64,000 bases of DNA, taken from assembly GCA_019787685.1 (NCBI GenBank), contig JAHNUO010000004.1:1798001-1862000 (forward strand). The letters are read 5' to 3'. The translations under genes and the position numbers were made by a program. The DNA is from Chiua virens (lineage: Eukaryota > Basidiomycota > Agaricomycetes > Boletales > Boletaceae). The notes under the pieces are model-generated. The model was not told the origin of the DNA and ran no database searches. It saw only the letters and a program-made list of their open reading frames with translations. Positions 43,471 to 56,485 of this stretch are shown here, piece by piece (the stretch's first letter is position 1; every line of letters starts with the position of its first letter).

Positions 43471-43992
43471 ATGGAGCCCACCAACAAGACGACTGTTGAC
43501 CAGCCTCAGGCTGCCATCCAAATGAGTATGTCTATCATCTTCCCCTCCTGTTTGCGCTCAGTGTCGAACAACCTCCGCAGGTGTTACGAACCCTGCGCCC
43601 GTGAACAACCAACAAGTGCATGCCAAGCGTCTCCGTGGCGGTGGTGCTGGCAAGGTATGACGCTCACCCACATCCGAATGGACATAACCCTGATACGGTG
43701 GTTGTACTCTTTTAGGATTGCCTCTTAGGCGCGCTCGAATGCTTCCTCTGCTTTGGTGTGTATTTTGACAATCGGTGTTCCAAGACACGACTGACGGAAC
43801 TTGCACAGAATGCTGCAAGGTATATGATGCCCCCCTTGATCGCACTTCGTTTCCCAAACCCTGACCTCGTTTTCTTCGAACAGGACTGCTGCGAGTGCTG
43901 TGCGGACATTATCTGTACGTGTTCCGCGATCGTTCGTCTTTCTGATGGCTCATTCGTAATCCCCAGGTTGCCCGTGCGAGATGTGCTGCTAG
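43471..43992 (+). CDS. Small CYSTM-type cysteine-rich membrane-anchored protein, 78 aa
   Basis: Six tiny exons join without a break: MEPTNKTTVDQPQAAIQM, SVTNPAPVNNQQVHAKRLRG, GGAGK, DCLLGALECFLCF, ECCK, DCCECCADIIC and CPCEMCC, with TAG at 43990-43992. The last 35 residues contain 14 cysteines. The layout (disordered Gln/Pro N-terminus, basic RLRGGGAGK, Cys-rich hydrophobic tail) is that of the CYSTM module, a palmitoylation-prone membrane tail found across fungi and plants and often stress linked. The four-codon exon ECCK (11 nt plus shared bases) shows that very small exons are spliced in this genome. Introns are about 50-60 nt. Confidence 0.85.
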
Positions 43993-44419
43993 GCTTACGA
44001 AGAATGTTGATTTATGTACCATGTTGTGATGATTATTGATGCTCATGTTGTATCATTCATTCTTTTGTCAAAACATTATTCGGATTAGGATTGAGCTTCG
44101 CTTCTATGGGAAGCACTCAGCTCCGCTTGGACAGATTGAATCGAGTTCTTGAAAGAAACGGGGATAAAGTCCGAGTCTTGGCGCGCGTATCGTACGATTT
44201 CGCTTATCGGTCGAACGTTTGATCTAGTACTATAACTGATTATGTACTAGAGCTATCTCCTTGAGGAGTCTGACAGAGGCCAATGATCACCCAAGACGAT
44301 GATGGAACTAGATCCTGCCGGCGCCAGCTCTGCCAGAGCCCACTGAATGCAAGTGTAGAAAATGAATATAGAATGAATACATACGTGCCAAGGCAACTTC
44401 CAGTTCCAGTTCCTCCAGC
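43993..44419. other. Intergenic, nothing recognised
   Basis: 3' flank of the CYSTM gene. It is AT-richer just after the stop, with no gene or repeat seen. Confidence 0.4.
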
Positions 44420-44650
44420 CTGAAGGCCTGACAGGACAGAATCGGCCGTTCCAAGCAGACATTGCGGTCGCCGCCCATTTCTTGCCGTTTCTAGTGTCGG
44501 TATAATCCGAAGATTTGGTGGCTCGAAGACATTAGCACGTTTCAAGGGAATCCGTCGTGCTTGGCGCGGATGGGGCGCAGCCGACCTCATAAGGGCGCTT
44601 TCTCGGCACTGTCGTCCCACTGTGGAGCAGGGGAAGCTTTGGTGGATCGG
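44420..44650 (-). pseudogene. Decayed duplicate of the 3' end of the KIN17 gene
   Basis: The + strand here matches the KIN17 3' coding region at about 45065-45270: shared words include GCAGACATTGCGG, ATCCGAAGATTTGG versus ATCCGAGGATTTGG, and ACGTTTCAAGGGA. On the - strand the remains of NPLKRANVF correspond to NPLKRPNVF of KIN17. The frame is shifted and no start exists, so it is a dead fragment. It lies about 650 bp downstream of the intact gene in the same orientation. Confidence 0.75.
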
Positions 44651-45024
44651 GATGGCTTTCCACATATCTATAGCGAGCGTGCAATGAATGATAAATCCGC
44701 ACTAGCTTGAGTAACGGCATGTCAATATTGTGTCAGGACTGGGATCGGAGCAAGAGGCAACCTGAATGTGAGTGGCTGTGATTGCATCAAATCACGATGC
44801 TGATTGCCTCGTCAAATCGGAGCCATTCACGCGCACGATTGATATGCCAGTGGTGGCACCACCCAGGTTCTCAAACCCAAGTTCTCTACCCGTCACTCAT
44901 ATTGGGCTGGGATCCTTCAAAAGGGAGATACGCTGGATTCTCGAGTCGAAGTCTAAGCAAACATGTAATTCAAAGTGTACGAAAGGGATATAGAGACAAG
45001 GTACAGTACCAAGATAAAACTATG

Positions 45025-46032
45025 CTAAGACACAACAGCGGCTTCCCGTTCCACTTTCCGTCGTTTTCGTTCTTGTTCCTCCAGAATCAACCGTTCCGCG
45101 GCAGACATTGCGGACGCCGGTCGTTTCTTGTCGTTGCTGGTATCGGTATGATCCGAGGATTTGGCAACAGCAGACTTGAAGACGTTGGGACGTTTCAAGG
45201 GATTAGCCCCTGATTTCAGGGGATTAATCTTCAATCCCCCTGCGCTCGGCGCTGATGCGCTGGTGGCCGGTGCAGTTGGTTTCATAGAGAGTGAGAGAAT
45301 AACTTTATCAACGCCATCGTCCCGTTGTAGAACCCGCTCTTCTGGTGGTGGAGAAGCTGAACCGGAAGACGGACCTGCCTCTTCCTTTGCCCTCTCGATC
45401 TGCTCCGCAATCAAGATCCGCTCACGTTGCTCGTCGGACATGGTCGCACGCTCCTTCTTGAGCGAGGCTTCTTGTTTCGCGAGCGCTTTCGGCGAGTTGT
45501 CGATCCACGCGATGAACCAGCCCTTGTCCGTTTCGTCGACGCGGGCGATCCCCAAACGACCGAGATGTTTGACGAATTCGGTAAGCGTTACCCAGCGGGT
45601 GGCATTCATGTGGAGATGATGCTTGTCTTGGATGAACTCTTGATACACACGATTCGCAAACACTCGTTTGGTCCCAAACCTGAATGCGACGCGCGATCAG
45701 AGCTGTCAAGAACAGGCGGCAAGGTGGGACGTACCTCCGAGACAGGAGCTGGACAAAATCGTGCTGGAATTGGCTCGAAAAGTCGGCAATGTGTCGCCCG
45801 GCATTCTGGCCCACAACGAGCATCTGGCGGAGATGGGCCTCGGATTGGGCGTGGCATTTGAAACCATTCTCATCTCTGCATTGCTTTTCGCAGACTTGGC
45901 AATACCATCGAAGGCGCTGCAGGCCTTTCGACTTCATCTTGTTTGCCAAATACTTTGGCGTTCCGACTGAGATATATGATTAGTGATTGCGAGTGATGAT
46001 AGGCACGACTACCGACCTTCTGCGCGGGGCAT
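45025..46032 (-). CDS. KIN17-like zinc-finger protein (Rts2 family)
   Basis: ATG 46032; exon 1 codes MPRAE and part of the next codon, then a 50-nt intron and VGTPKYLANKMKSKGLQRLR. The C2H2-type finger is C28, C31, H44, H50 in WYCQVCEKQCRDENGFKCHA. It is followed by the conserved winged-helix-like KIN17 domain: IADFSSQFQHDFVQLLSRRY, VFANRVYQEFIQDKHHLHMN, ATRWVTLTEFVKHLGRLGIA and DETDKGWFIAWIDNSP. The tail has a coiled region ALAKQEASLKKERATMSDEQ and a basic end AAERLILEEQERKRRKVERE, with the stop at 45025. The KOW/SH3-like C-terminal part of animal KIN17 is missing, as in other fungi. Family role: nuclear protein tied to DNA replication/repair and pre-mRNA processing. It is intact and divergent from Dsc3. 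Confidence 0.92.
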
Positions 46033-46170
46033 GATGGGCTAATGACGTTGAGTAGTGGTGGTCAAGGACGAGATGCTTTTGTTCCCACGCCACTCGCTGA
46101 CAAGTGCTGTATGTGCACAGCCACCCATATTAGGAAATGCAACAGGACTTGACCGATGTCATGAGTCCAT
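46033..46170. promoter_or_regulatory. 138-bp shared divergent promoter of KIN17 and Dsc3
   Basis: Only 138 bp separates the two start codons. No TATA box is seen on either side. Co-regulation is possible but not shown by the sequence. Confidence 0.5.
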
Positions 46171-47219
46171 ATGCTGAGCGAAAAGGTAAAGGGAAAACAA
46201 CGCGCAGTCGACCCAGAACAACACAATGACTCTAGAAATCTCACTATTCGCTTCACGGAGGGCTTTCCAGACCTTGTCTTATTCGTGACCAGCACGGACA
46301 CCGTACGGGATGTCAAGGCAAAGGTGTGTAGTACGTCTCTGACTGGCAAAGGGAGCTGTAACGAATGACCATAGATTGTCACTGCGCGACCTCAACTGAA
46401 CGACCGGCGGTTGAGGTTGATTCACGCTGGGCGGCTGCTCACAGACGGTACACTCCTCCATTCCTGGCTGAGCACCTTGGAGGAACGACAGCAGCGCGCC
46501 AATGTATCTCAATCCAATGATACACCGTCGCCGCCGCAGCCTCAAATCATTACTTGGTTACACTGTTCAGTCGGGCCCAAGGTCGAGCCAGGAACGGAAT
46601 CAGAGGATAAGCCACAGGTACGTATCAGCGTTTACCATCGCAGACTACTGACCGACAAGACGGACAGGTCGCGCAACTCCAGCCACTGCGTGGTTTTGAC
46701 CGCCTGGTCACAGCTGGGTTTTCCGAGGAAGATATATCCAGTTTTCGGAGGCAGTTCCACAGTCAGTCGTCATCAAACTATCTTGACATCGAATTTGAAA
46801 ACGACGAGGATGGTACGTGCATGCTGTGTTTTGAGTTGACTGGGCTTGATGTATTCCTATAGACGATGAGCATGCGCGTGCCCTGGAAGAACAGTGGATT
46901 GATTCTATGGATAGTGTGGGCAATGCGCCATTAGTTCAGACGTCCGCGCAGAGTATGTTCCTGAGGGGCATCGTCCTAGGGTTTTTCTTCCCGATCTTGC
47001 CTCTTCTTTTTCTACGAGATGCCAAGCCTGCCGCGTTCTGGGATGATGGCGACGAAGTGCAGCCGACGGAAAACGTTATTTTCCCGTATGTCGCTACTTG
47101 TTTGGATTGCTAGTTGACCTCAACCATGTTCTAGACGCAAGACACAGTTGGGGATCGTGGTTGGGTTTCTGGGAAACATATTGTTTGGAACCTGGAGATA
47201 CCTGTTAGAGACCTCGTAA
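46171..47219 (+). CDS. DSC E3 ubiquitin ligase complex subunit 3-like protein (Dsc3)
   Basis: It starts MLSEKVKGKQRAVDPEQHND. A ubiquitin-like N-terminal domain follows: NLTIRFTEGFPDLVLFVTST, DTVRDVKAK, then after an intron IVTARPQLNDRRLRLIHAGR. Exon 3, from acceptor GACGGACAG, gives VAQLQPLRGFDRLVTAGFSE and EDISSFRRQF. The C-terminal domain has ALEEQWIDSMD and two membrane helices, MFLRGIVLGFFFPILPLLFL and LGIVVGFLGNILFGTWRYLL, with stop TAA 47217-47219. This is the Dsc3 layout (UBL plus DUF-type C-terminal with TMs). The Dsc complex sits in Golgi/endosome membranes and in fission yeast and aspergilli supports SREBP cleavage. All junctions keep the frame. Confidence 0.85.
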
Positions 47220-47411
47220 AGGCCCCTGTTGATGTACCATAGATGGCAATGAGATGATGATCAGACGCGACGCGTGTTGACAAAATTTGCGGCCGACCAA
47301 CACTCTTCAAAGTTGTTCAACAACCTTGACTACCCTTGTTCGTTCTTTGTCTTGGTTTTTCTTGACCTTTGAGAGCTACGCGTACAACGAACGTCCATCA
47401 CTTTCTAAACA

Positions 47412-50400
47412 ATGGATCTTCAAGCGCTTGCAAATCTTTTTGCCACCACCTACAATGCCGATCCCAATATCCAAAAGGCGGGCGAACTCCAGATTCGCAA
47501 GGTGTGTCGAGCCCACTTTCGGTCGTTCAGAGTGACACAAGTTTTGCCTCGTATCGTAGATCGGTGCACAAGAGGGCATGTTGACCGCCATCTTGCAAAT
47601 CATTGCATCTGATAGCGTTGATCTGTACGTGCCACGCGTGCCTGCTCCGCACGCCGCTCGCTCATCCTTGTACTCGTTCAGATCCACCCGTCAAGCGTGT
47701 TCGGTATACCTTAAGAACCGCGTCCATACTTCGTACATTGTCGACAATGCTGGGACACGTCCCGAACAGGTCCCGATCGCACAATCCGATCGGGACGCGT
47801 TGAAATCTAACATCCTCCGACTGCTCGCAAACTCTCCCTCGAGGACAATCACAGTACAGCTAGGTGCCACCTTCAAAGATTTAGTTTCGCATGATTTTCC
47901 CGAACGATGGGAGGGGTTGTTGGACGACGTGAATGCATTGCTGAACAGTGGAGATATTCGTGAAGTGGGCGCAGGGTGTGTTACAGCGCTCGAGTGTGTG
48001 CGTGCATTTAGGTGAGCGAGAAAGCATCGAATGCTGGCGATGGCGGGCCGGGCTGATGTGGTGGCTAGGTATCGTCAGGCCAAGGATCACCTTCCTATCA
48101 TCGTTCCAAAGCTCTTCCCGACGCTCGTGACCGTGGCGAGCAGCATGCTGAACACACCTCCGTCTGCGGCGCAAGAAATCCCGTCGATGTTGCATCTCAT
48201 TCTGAAGACGTACAAAACGTCGATCATCATCAATCTTAGTGCACACCAACAAAGTCCGGAAAGCCTCGTGCCTTGGGGTCGACTCCTTTTCCAAGTCGTC
48301 AATCTCTCACTTCCGAGCAACGCTGTTCCTGAGAACGAGGAAGAAAGGGAAAAGTCAGAGTGGTGGAAGGCCAAGAAATGGGCTTATGCGACGCTGGGTA
48401 GACTGTTCCACAGGTCTGCCACTGTTTAACGCGACGCAAGCTTCCTGAGCTGATTTACGCCAAGGTTCGGGAACCCTTCACAACTGCCGTCTCCGCTGCA
48501 AAAGGAGTATGGGGCGTTCGCCAATCACTTTGTCACAGCGTTTGCACCAGAAATTTTCAAGGTGTATCTCCAGCAAGTCGAACTTTACGTGTCCAAGCAA
48601 GCATGGCTCTCGAAGAAATGCCAGTATCAGATCTTCCAATTCTTTACTGCTTGGTACGTCTTACGCTATACTTAGATCGTTCTTGCTAACCCTCCTCAAG
48701 TATTAAGCCAAAGTCTACCTGGATTCTATTAAAGCCTCACGTTGAGACTCTTGTTGCAAGTTTCGTTTTCCCTCATCTCTGTTTCAACCCTGCCGATCAG
48801 GAACTCTGGGATTCTGATCCTGTCGAGTACGTTCGGGCCTCCGTGGGTATGTTCGAGTCTGCTCTTGCTACACACCGGGAGCCGAATCTGATGAATTGGT
48901 ACAGATGAGTACGAAAATGTCTCGTCCCCCGTGTCTGGTGCTATCTCGTTTATTCTGTCGTTAGCAAGCGTTCGAACCAAGGATTGCGTTCTTGCCCATG
49001 CTCAGTCTTGTAAACGACGTTCTTCGCTCGTGAGTGGTACGATCAGACATGGCGATTCGTTTCTTGAATGTTTCTTTGTCCAGCAACGCCGCTGCGCCTC
49101 AAAAGTTCGGAGCGTTGAACATTACGGCGGCACTTGGCCCGTTCATAATGCGCCATCCCGAGGTCAAGGGGAGTATGGAAGAGTTCATGATGCGGCATGT
49201 TCTTCCCGAATATACTGCCAACGAGCCATATATGCGTTCTATTGTAAGTGGATGTCTGTCTTGTTCTCCTCCTTTGGCTCTGATAGGTCGCGGTAGGCCT
49301 GTGAGGTGCTTGGAACGGTCACGAAGCATAGTCTCGAGTGGAGTAACCCCGAGGTAAGTACCTTGCAATCTGTTCGTTATGTAGTAGGCGATAACATGCA
49401 TATCCTTTAGAGCTTGGCGATGCATTCGAATGCAGTGGCGAATGCTCTCGACGACCCGGAACTTCCAGTCCGTGTCCAAGCGGCTTTGGCCCTTACGCAG
49501 ATGGTCGTCGCGTATGAAACAGGTATGTTACACGCATGACCGAAGGTCTTGTGACGAAGGACGCGTTTTGCAGTACGGTCGGTCGTGTCACCCCGCGTTG
49601 GCGAAGTCGTTCGACGTGCGTCATTTTCTTGATATTGCCTGGTTCTGTCCAGTCATGCCGCCACAGGTCTCCTCAAACTCTCGGACGAGACGGATCTTGA
49701 TCTCCTCAACACGGCGATGGAGTCCATGGTCGAACAGTTCCAGGACGAGCTCCTTCCAGTCGCGACAGAGCTGACGGGTAGATTGGTGAGTCAACCTTGT
49801 ATCAGTGTGTCGTTTGCTAACAGAGGTCGGGAAAGTGTGAGTCGTACCTGCGTCTTGCCAAAGAAGGATTAGCGCAAGCAAGCGAAACTTCCGTGGATAG
49901 CGTGGATATCGACACAATGCTGGACAGCGACGAAGATAAGGTCTACGGCGCCATGGGTGTGGCGAAGACGATCAGCACGGTAGCTTTGTCTGGCATTGGG
50001 CGTTGACACTCACATTAATGTAGAACCGCATGCGCAGATCGTATCCTCTGTAGAATCCAATCAGGAGATATTGAGACAGGTGCAGGAAGTGGTCATACCT
50101 ATCATTCGCTTCACGCTGGAGAACAAGCTCATAGGTGAGTGTACGAGGCCGGGACAGATGCTTTACCTTGGTAACGAAACCCCCTAGATTTGTTCGACAA
50201 CATGTATGAGTTGATGGACACCTTAACATTCAAGCTTGCTTCCATCTCGCCGAACATGTGGCCCATATTCGAATTGACATACACACTCTTCAAGTCGGAT
50301 GCCGTTGATTTCTTGGATGGTGATTGATGCTCGATGTGTCGATTGCTGTATACCTGACATCACCATCTACGCAGAGATGCTCCCCTCTTTGGACAACATT

Positions 50401-51747
50401 TTGTCCTATGGAGCTGCCGTATTCAAAGCGCGACCCGACTATAGGGAAAAAGTATTGGACATTTATGAAACGTCGATGACCAACCAGGCTCTCGGTGACA
50501 ATGACAGGATTAACGGGTGCAAAGCTCGCCGAGTCTATCCTTCTCAATCTCGCTGGTCACGTCGATGATGTACGTACAACGTCCTTCCCAAAACTCAACT
50601 CACTGATATCCTTTTCCCCCCAGCACCTCCAAAGTTTCATCAAGATTGCCATCGACAACATTGACGGCGGCAACACCTACGCTTTCAAACTCACCAACCT
50701 CATCGTCCTCGTTAACGCCATCTTTTATAACCCCGCCGCCGCGTTGCATCTGATGGAGAGCTACAAGCCCGGCTCAGCCCGGCTCTTTTTCGACCGATGG
50801 TTCGCAGCGATCAACACCGAGAGCAAGCTGCCCCGCGTGCACGACAAGAAGTTGAGTTTGCTCGCATTGAGCAAGTTGATGGAAATCGATGGGGCTATGA
50901 TTCCGGCGAGTTTGCAGGAGGGGTGGTATGGGATTGTGGCGGGCGCATTGGTGATTTTCAAGTCACTTCCACAAGCGATCTCGAGTACGTTTTTGTGCGC
51001 GTATGCCTTTTTGCGGAAAATCTGACGGGGTACGGTAGAACGCAAGGCGTTGGAGCAGAGTTTGATCGATGACGAAGACGAGGAAGATGACGATGAATCG
51101 AGGTACTTGAATTTGGAGGGTGAGGATGATGGTAAGACATGTATTTTATTTTTGCTTTTCTGCGATATACTGAATGTGTTACGTCGTACCCCAGAAGATG
51201 TCTGGGACGAAGATTCGGCGTACCTCGAGATGCTCGCCAACGAGGTAAGAGGCTCTCTGAGGACGCGGCATCGAACTTGAACGCTGACTCGTATGCTCGC
51301 AATCCCTCAGAGCGCTCGTTTGAGAGCACGATCCCAGAAAATGACAGAAGAAGGGGATGACCTATCCGAAGAGTCGGAAGAGTCAGAAATCGAAGAGGAA
51401 CTCGGCTTTTTCAGCCTCATCGACGCGATCAACCCGTATACGACGTTCAAGCATGCGTTGACAAGTACGTCGATTTGTGTCACTGTCTCCGTCATTATGA
51501 CTGACGTTTTCTTCCATGGTTTTCGTGTCCAGCGTTCCAGACCAAGAATCCCGCGTTGTATCAGGCTGCTACGACAACACTGAGCGTCGACCAGCAAACG
51601 GTACTTATGGAAGTCATGAGTCCTCGCAGAATCGCAGAATCCGACGCAGTAAAAAACATCAAAAATAAGTGGGAGAAGAGAGAGCGGCGGGGAGGAATGG
51701 AAATCCCTCCGAGTCACAACGTCCGATGGTTCTATGTCCTGTTATGA
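47412..51747 (+). CDS. Importin-beta family karyopherin (Nmd5/Sxm1, importin-7/8 type), one apparent frame break
   Basis: About 20 exons. The start MDLQALANLFATTYNADPNI is the importin-beta N-terminal repeat, followed by ACSVYLKNRVHTSYI, DLVSHDFPERWEGLLDDVNA, YRQAKDHLPIIVPKLFPTLV, EIFKVYLQQVELYVSKQAW, LLKPHVETLVASFVFPHLCF, KFGALNITAALGPFIMRHPE, DDPELPVRVQAALALTQMVV, SNQEILRQVQEVVIPIIRFT, NMWPIFELTYTLFKSDAVDF, HLQSFIKIAIDNIDGGNTYA, LSLLALSKLMEIDGAMIP, an acidic patch DDEDEEDDDESRYLNLEGED and a C-terminal FSLIDAINPYTTFKHALT, with a stop at 51747. Role: nuclear import of ribosomal and stress proteins. Near 50520 an extra A in an AAA run separates GDNDRINGC from KLAESILLNLAGHVDD, the only clear break. 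Confidence 0.88.
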
Positions 51748-54633
51748 TCACGATTTTTTTTCTCTTGTTTAATCTAGACAAGTTTGGTATTATACCGCAC
51801 CATGGGATTGATCAACATGCAACTGAAAACAGGACGTGCAGGGTCGCGCTGATGCAGGTAGGTCGTGGTTGTTGGTCCGACTTGGTTAGCACCAAATTGG
51901 CTGTGTTCATTTCGAGTCGACTGGCCAGGCCCAATGATGGAGTCAACCTGTGCCATGCCGTTACGAATCCTTGGCTGCGTTTGTGGGTTCGCGTTCATTC
52001 ATTTTGAAAAGGTTCGTACAGCAAAGACTTGCCTGACTAGACCAGGACCTGGCGCTGATACCCTCACCGAAGCTCCAGACGAGCATGTGACGATAAGCCA
52101 TTTGAAAGCAGAATTCAATTCAACGTCAGTGCTGTGCCAAACATCCATGTGGCAAGTTTGAATTCGAGAACCGGACGACGGGGATCACGAGCACGAACAG
52201 CAGCGCCTTGCGCGTATTCGATATCTTGTCAGCGATGCGAGATGCCCGAAGCACTGGTACGGGTGTTCGCCACTGTTGCACACTGGCAGGGCCGCGGTCG
52301 GAGGCACTGCGATGGCGAACCGGCGTACGCGGTAGCTGGAGACTGACTGGCAGGAAGCGCCCCCGTCGGAGATGAGCGATGAGCCACGCTGGACGGTGTC
52401 GGTCCCAGTAGCACCCCTCGGAAGTCTTGCTCTTCCGTCGGAACCACCCACTCGCATATCACGGCGTTCGGGTCGGGTCGGGGCCAGTGGCGATTAACCC
52501 GTGGTCTTGAATAAAGATACGGAGATGAGAGTCCAGACGAGGCCGACCGGAAACACGTCGCGGCCGTGCCTGTGACGCCGAGCGGTGGTCGCCGATGCCA
52601 GTGGAGTGAGACATTTGAGTTCCATTGGGGTTGGATCACCGGGGTCTGCCGCTAAAAATATGAATATGGCGGACGCGCTTCGATAGCCCGGGTCCTTAGG
52701 ATCACAGAACGCTAACACTGCTGCGGACACTGGTTGTCCGGGGGTTCGCTGGGTCGTGATCAAGGCCCATTATGATGGGGCGGGGCGCGGGTAGATCAAA
52801 TAGTTTTTGATCTCAATGATGAAGAGTGGTCTAGGTGCACAATTGTCCCAAATCGAAACGAAAGCGGGGAATGGGGCGAAAGGCGCGAGACGCAAAGAAC
52901 GACGCGGGCCCCAAAGTAATGAAATGAGCCTGAGACGATCGCGGGCCCTCAGGCGACGAGTGTTCGACGAGATGTATGATGGATGGATGATGGATGATGC
53001 AGATGGGCCCGTTCGTTATCCCATTGACAGGTGACTTGGGAAGCCAGCCCTTATCAACGGTCCTTGGATTGTTCACCGTAGATCGAGATGAGGAGAGTGG
53101 TGTCCAGGAATAGCCGATAGTGATTAGGGCGTAGTGCCTCCTCTCCCCTGTTTCTTCTTCCTATCTCCAAATCCCGCCTCCTCGTTTCCGGGTTGGCAGG
53201 CCCGGGATCGATAGGACCGCAAACGACAACACTGGCATAAGGGGCAAGCAAAAAAAGAACGAGCGAGAGAGAAAAAGAACGTTCAGGAGTCCAGTCGTAC
53301 GTTTTCAGAAAAAAATTCCCTCCAAGTTGACAGCATCAGCGCCAACTTCCGAGCGGCCGCGGTATGGTAAAAGGTGAAACGTGAAGAGGAGAGTGCTATC
53401 TCCTGGCGTGACCTCAAACACGAATGTCCCGAATTCTTTCGCGCTCCCGAGAACGCTCAGCGACCCCCGCGGGCGTATCCATCATCCGTCCAACATATTG
53501 TCCGACCACCCGCGAGAGCACAGCAGAACCGGTCCCGGACACCATGGACACGAGGTGATGGGTCTGAAACATGAACTGGCCGACGGAGAACGTCTCAACG
53601 ACCAAACGAACTTTCGAACGCATCAGTGCAAGCCATGAAGTGTTATTTTTGGGGGACCCGGTGATGCCAGCAATCGGCCATCGCGAAGGCAGCAAGGAAA
53701 GAAGAGAACAAGAGAACACAGATCCAGGCCATGATGCTACGATGCGATGTTGTGCGATGCACCGATGCACGATCTGGCCCGATGTGGGTGTCACTGGGAT
53801 TCTTCCAGACCTGAGACAGACCCGTGCATCGGACGGAGGGGGTATACGGCACAGTCGAGGAGGGAGACGGAGAGCGGGAACGTCCGGTACGCTTTCCCTC
53901 GTGGCGGGGGACGGGCATAAGCCAGGGCTAGAATACCTCAGCGTGCTGGTAGCGTAGAACGTCCGCTTGGCGGGCACCTCCCATCTTGATGGGGACGCGG
54001 GCATTACAACCCGATTAAACCTCATGATGCGTACGCCGATTCTCGGCAAGGAACGTTGCATTCAACGGTATGCGCCCACGGACAAGGCATGCGAACCTGT
54101 ACTCGTACCGTCTCGCACGGTGAAATTCGAGAAAGCGATGATGGCTCAACTCGTAGGGTCAAGCAAATATGTTTGTGCACGGTAAAAAGAACGGACCAGT
54201 CCGAGAACTCTGGAAGGACAATAAAAAGGGAATACTTTTCAACGTTCCGAGAAGAGGGATTGGGCATGCTTTGGACTGCAAGTCACAGCGGTAATCACAA
54301 CCGCGCTCCGCTAAGATCAGTGCCTGACCAGATCAAGTGACGCCAGCGTGTTCCCACAGTGAGCGAACTCGCCATGCCGAGCTTTTTTCATTTTCATGGT
54401 TTCCGTTACTGGATGAACACGATAAGTAGATAAACAACACCAATTGAATAAAGAAACGATCATGCGAGGTTTGCGCTAGCACCTCGGTGCGAGGGAAATG
54501 ATTTACTAGTGCGAACACCGGCTAGACATAAGTAAACGGGCTCAGGTTGTCAAGTTTCACACTCGAGAAAGCTAACCCTGAATATGTGAACGCCACCAAA
54601 AGGTATGCTTTTAGAATAAATGGGGTATGAGAA
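51748..54633. other. 2.9-kb stretch without a supported gene
   Basis: Several mid-sized frames occur, notably 215 codons on the - strand (54061-53414) and 136 on the - strand (52639-52229), but both are Arg/Ser/Pro-rich with no motif, which is common for chance frames in GC-rich DNA. A signal-peptide-like MAWICVLLFSSFLAAFAMAD appears on the - strand near 53730 but stops within ten codons. Confidence 0.4.
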
Positions 54634-56485
54634 TCACCGGCGGCGAGCAGTAGACGATGCACTCGAGCGCATACGGGCTCGGCTGGGTTTTCTCGTCAAC
54701 CGAGGTTCGACGTCTTCCTGTCTCATGCTCTTGTTCTTCTCAACGGGTTTGCCGGCGGAGTCCCATTGGCCAAACTTCCTACGGGTAGCACTGCTGCCAG
54801 ACTCCAGATACTCCGCCCTTGTGAGCAGATGGGATGCAAATTCGGGATGTCTGGCAAAGGACAATGCGGAGCGATAGGATTCTGTCACCGGACTGATCCG
54901 TGGCATATGGTCATCATGATGAGACATGACGGAGGCAAAGAATTAAAAGAAATAAAAATACTCACTTTTCAGACTTGAAAATGTTGACCTCAAAATCTAC
55001 CGGAGCAAGCGAACGCAGTTCCGTCATGCTGATTCATAGTCAGTGCCATCTCACGACGGGCTGTACGAATGACCGTGATTGCGTACAGTCGCTCACGAAA
55101 TCCGGAGAAGTGTGTATTACCACCGATGACCCCGATGTTTGCCCAAAACATTCCATGAAGATCTTCGGGGAGCAACGAGATGGACGCCGCGATGGTACCT
55201 GGGAGCCCAGTTTGCTCCAACCCTGAAAAAATTTAATCGAGAAGGGAAGTGATAAGTCAGCAAGCGTGTGATATCAACAGATTTAAACAGCCGACCGATA
55301 TCGTCGGGACGAAATAGGAGCTCTGGAATTGTGAAACGTTCGTTTTCCATGAGAAGCACCTGATCTGTTGGGGTGAGCTCATATCTGGGGGGTCTGATTT
55401 CGCCAGGTCGATTAATGGAATAGTTGGGTAAGAGGTATTCCATCACAATTGGATTCTGCTTCGGGCTCAACCTTGGTTGGTTGAATAACTACTTGCTCTG
55501 TCGCGAGGGAACGACGTACCGACAGGTTTCGAGGTCCGCAATGAACTGGGTTGAGACGTAACAACATGCCTCCTTGACGTGATTCATAATGTGTGTTTCA
55601 TCCATCATATTCCACTGGCGATATGACACGACCTCTTTTAGTTGATTAGTCAAGAGTTTGCCTCCGACGTCCATTCTATTCAGATTAGGAAGATTAAAGG
55701 AGGAAATTCTAATCCGAACTCACCGCTTGACGGCATACCATTGGATTTGATGGTTGATCATAGGTACGACATGCGTAAAGCTGAAGCCAGAATCGACTAT
55801 GAGGGCGCATTCGGGAGTGTTGAGTCCTTCGGAGGCAAAGAGGGATCCATATGGGATCATGGCAGCAGCTGGGCGGGATGATCTATGGGCGTTGCCGCCG
55901 TATCCATGGAGGAACGCAACTTACGTGTGCATCTGTAATACGATTGAAATTCGTATTCCTCGAACACGAACTGATCGTAGACGTCTTGAATGTTGGGTAA
56001 GTTGAAGTAAGGTTCTGTGATAATGAGAGAGGACTCTGGTGCGTTCACCTGCAAGGGATGTGACGGGACGTTAGGGAGGGGGAGGAAAGCACTGACGGAG
56101 AGGACTTCGGTGGAGAATAGACCATCCCAAACGGTTTTCTGAGCATCCCAATCGACTAGATAGCCCTGGTTCGCACCGCAGTCAGACGTGGAATGGAATG
56201 GAACGGGTATTCGGGTAACACAAGGATCACCTTTTCGAAAGGGAGCCGATAATGGAGTGAGGAAAAATCTCTACAGCGGGCGATCTCATGGCCGATGTAC
56301 GTAGTCTTGTCCCCCTTTGATCGGACAACAGCGTTTGGGATGATGCTTGGGGACGAACATCAAGGGCCAAGCTCCGGACGAAGTATGGATCGGTATACTC
56401 ACCGGACTGTCTCATCGTCTCCAAGCACACCGACCTTGATGGATGAGCCGCCGTTGTCGAGCACGACGGTGGTCATTGTCGCCAT
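54634..56485 (-). CDS. ARP6: Actin-related protein 6 (Arp6), SWR1 chromatin-remodelling subunit
   Basis: ATG 56485; [20 protein letters not shown] carries the actin-fold phosphate-1 loop. Then [129 protein letters not shown], and the Arp6 signature [20 protein letters not shown] with [13 protein letters not shown]. Splicing CT/CATGACG (about 55083/55020) restores [20 protein letters not shown]. The end [20 protein letters not shown] is followed by an extra basic tail to the stop at 54634. Arp6 helps SWR1 deposit H2A.Z. The gene is intact and divergent from TANGO2. Confidence 0.93.

Noticed and set aside
53414..54061. 215-codon - strand frame
   Set aside because: Arg/Ser/Pro-rich chance frame; no domain, no intron signals, no plausible neighbours in frame.
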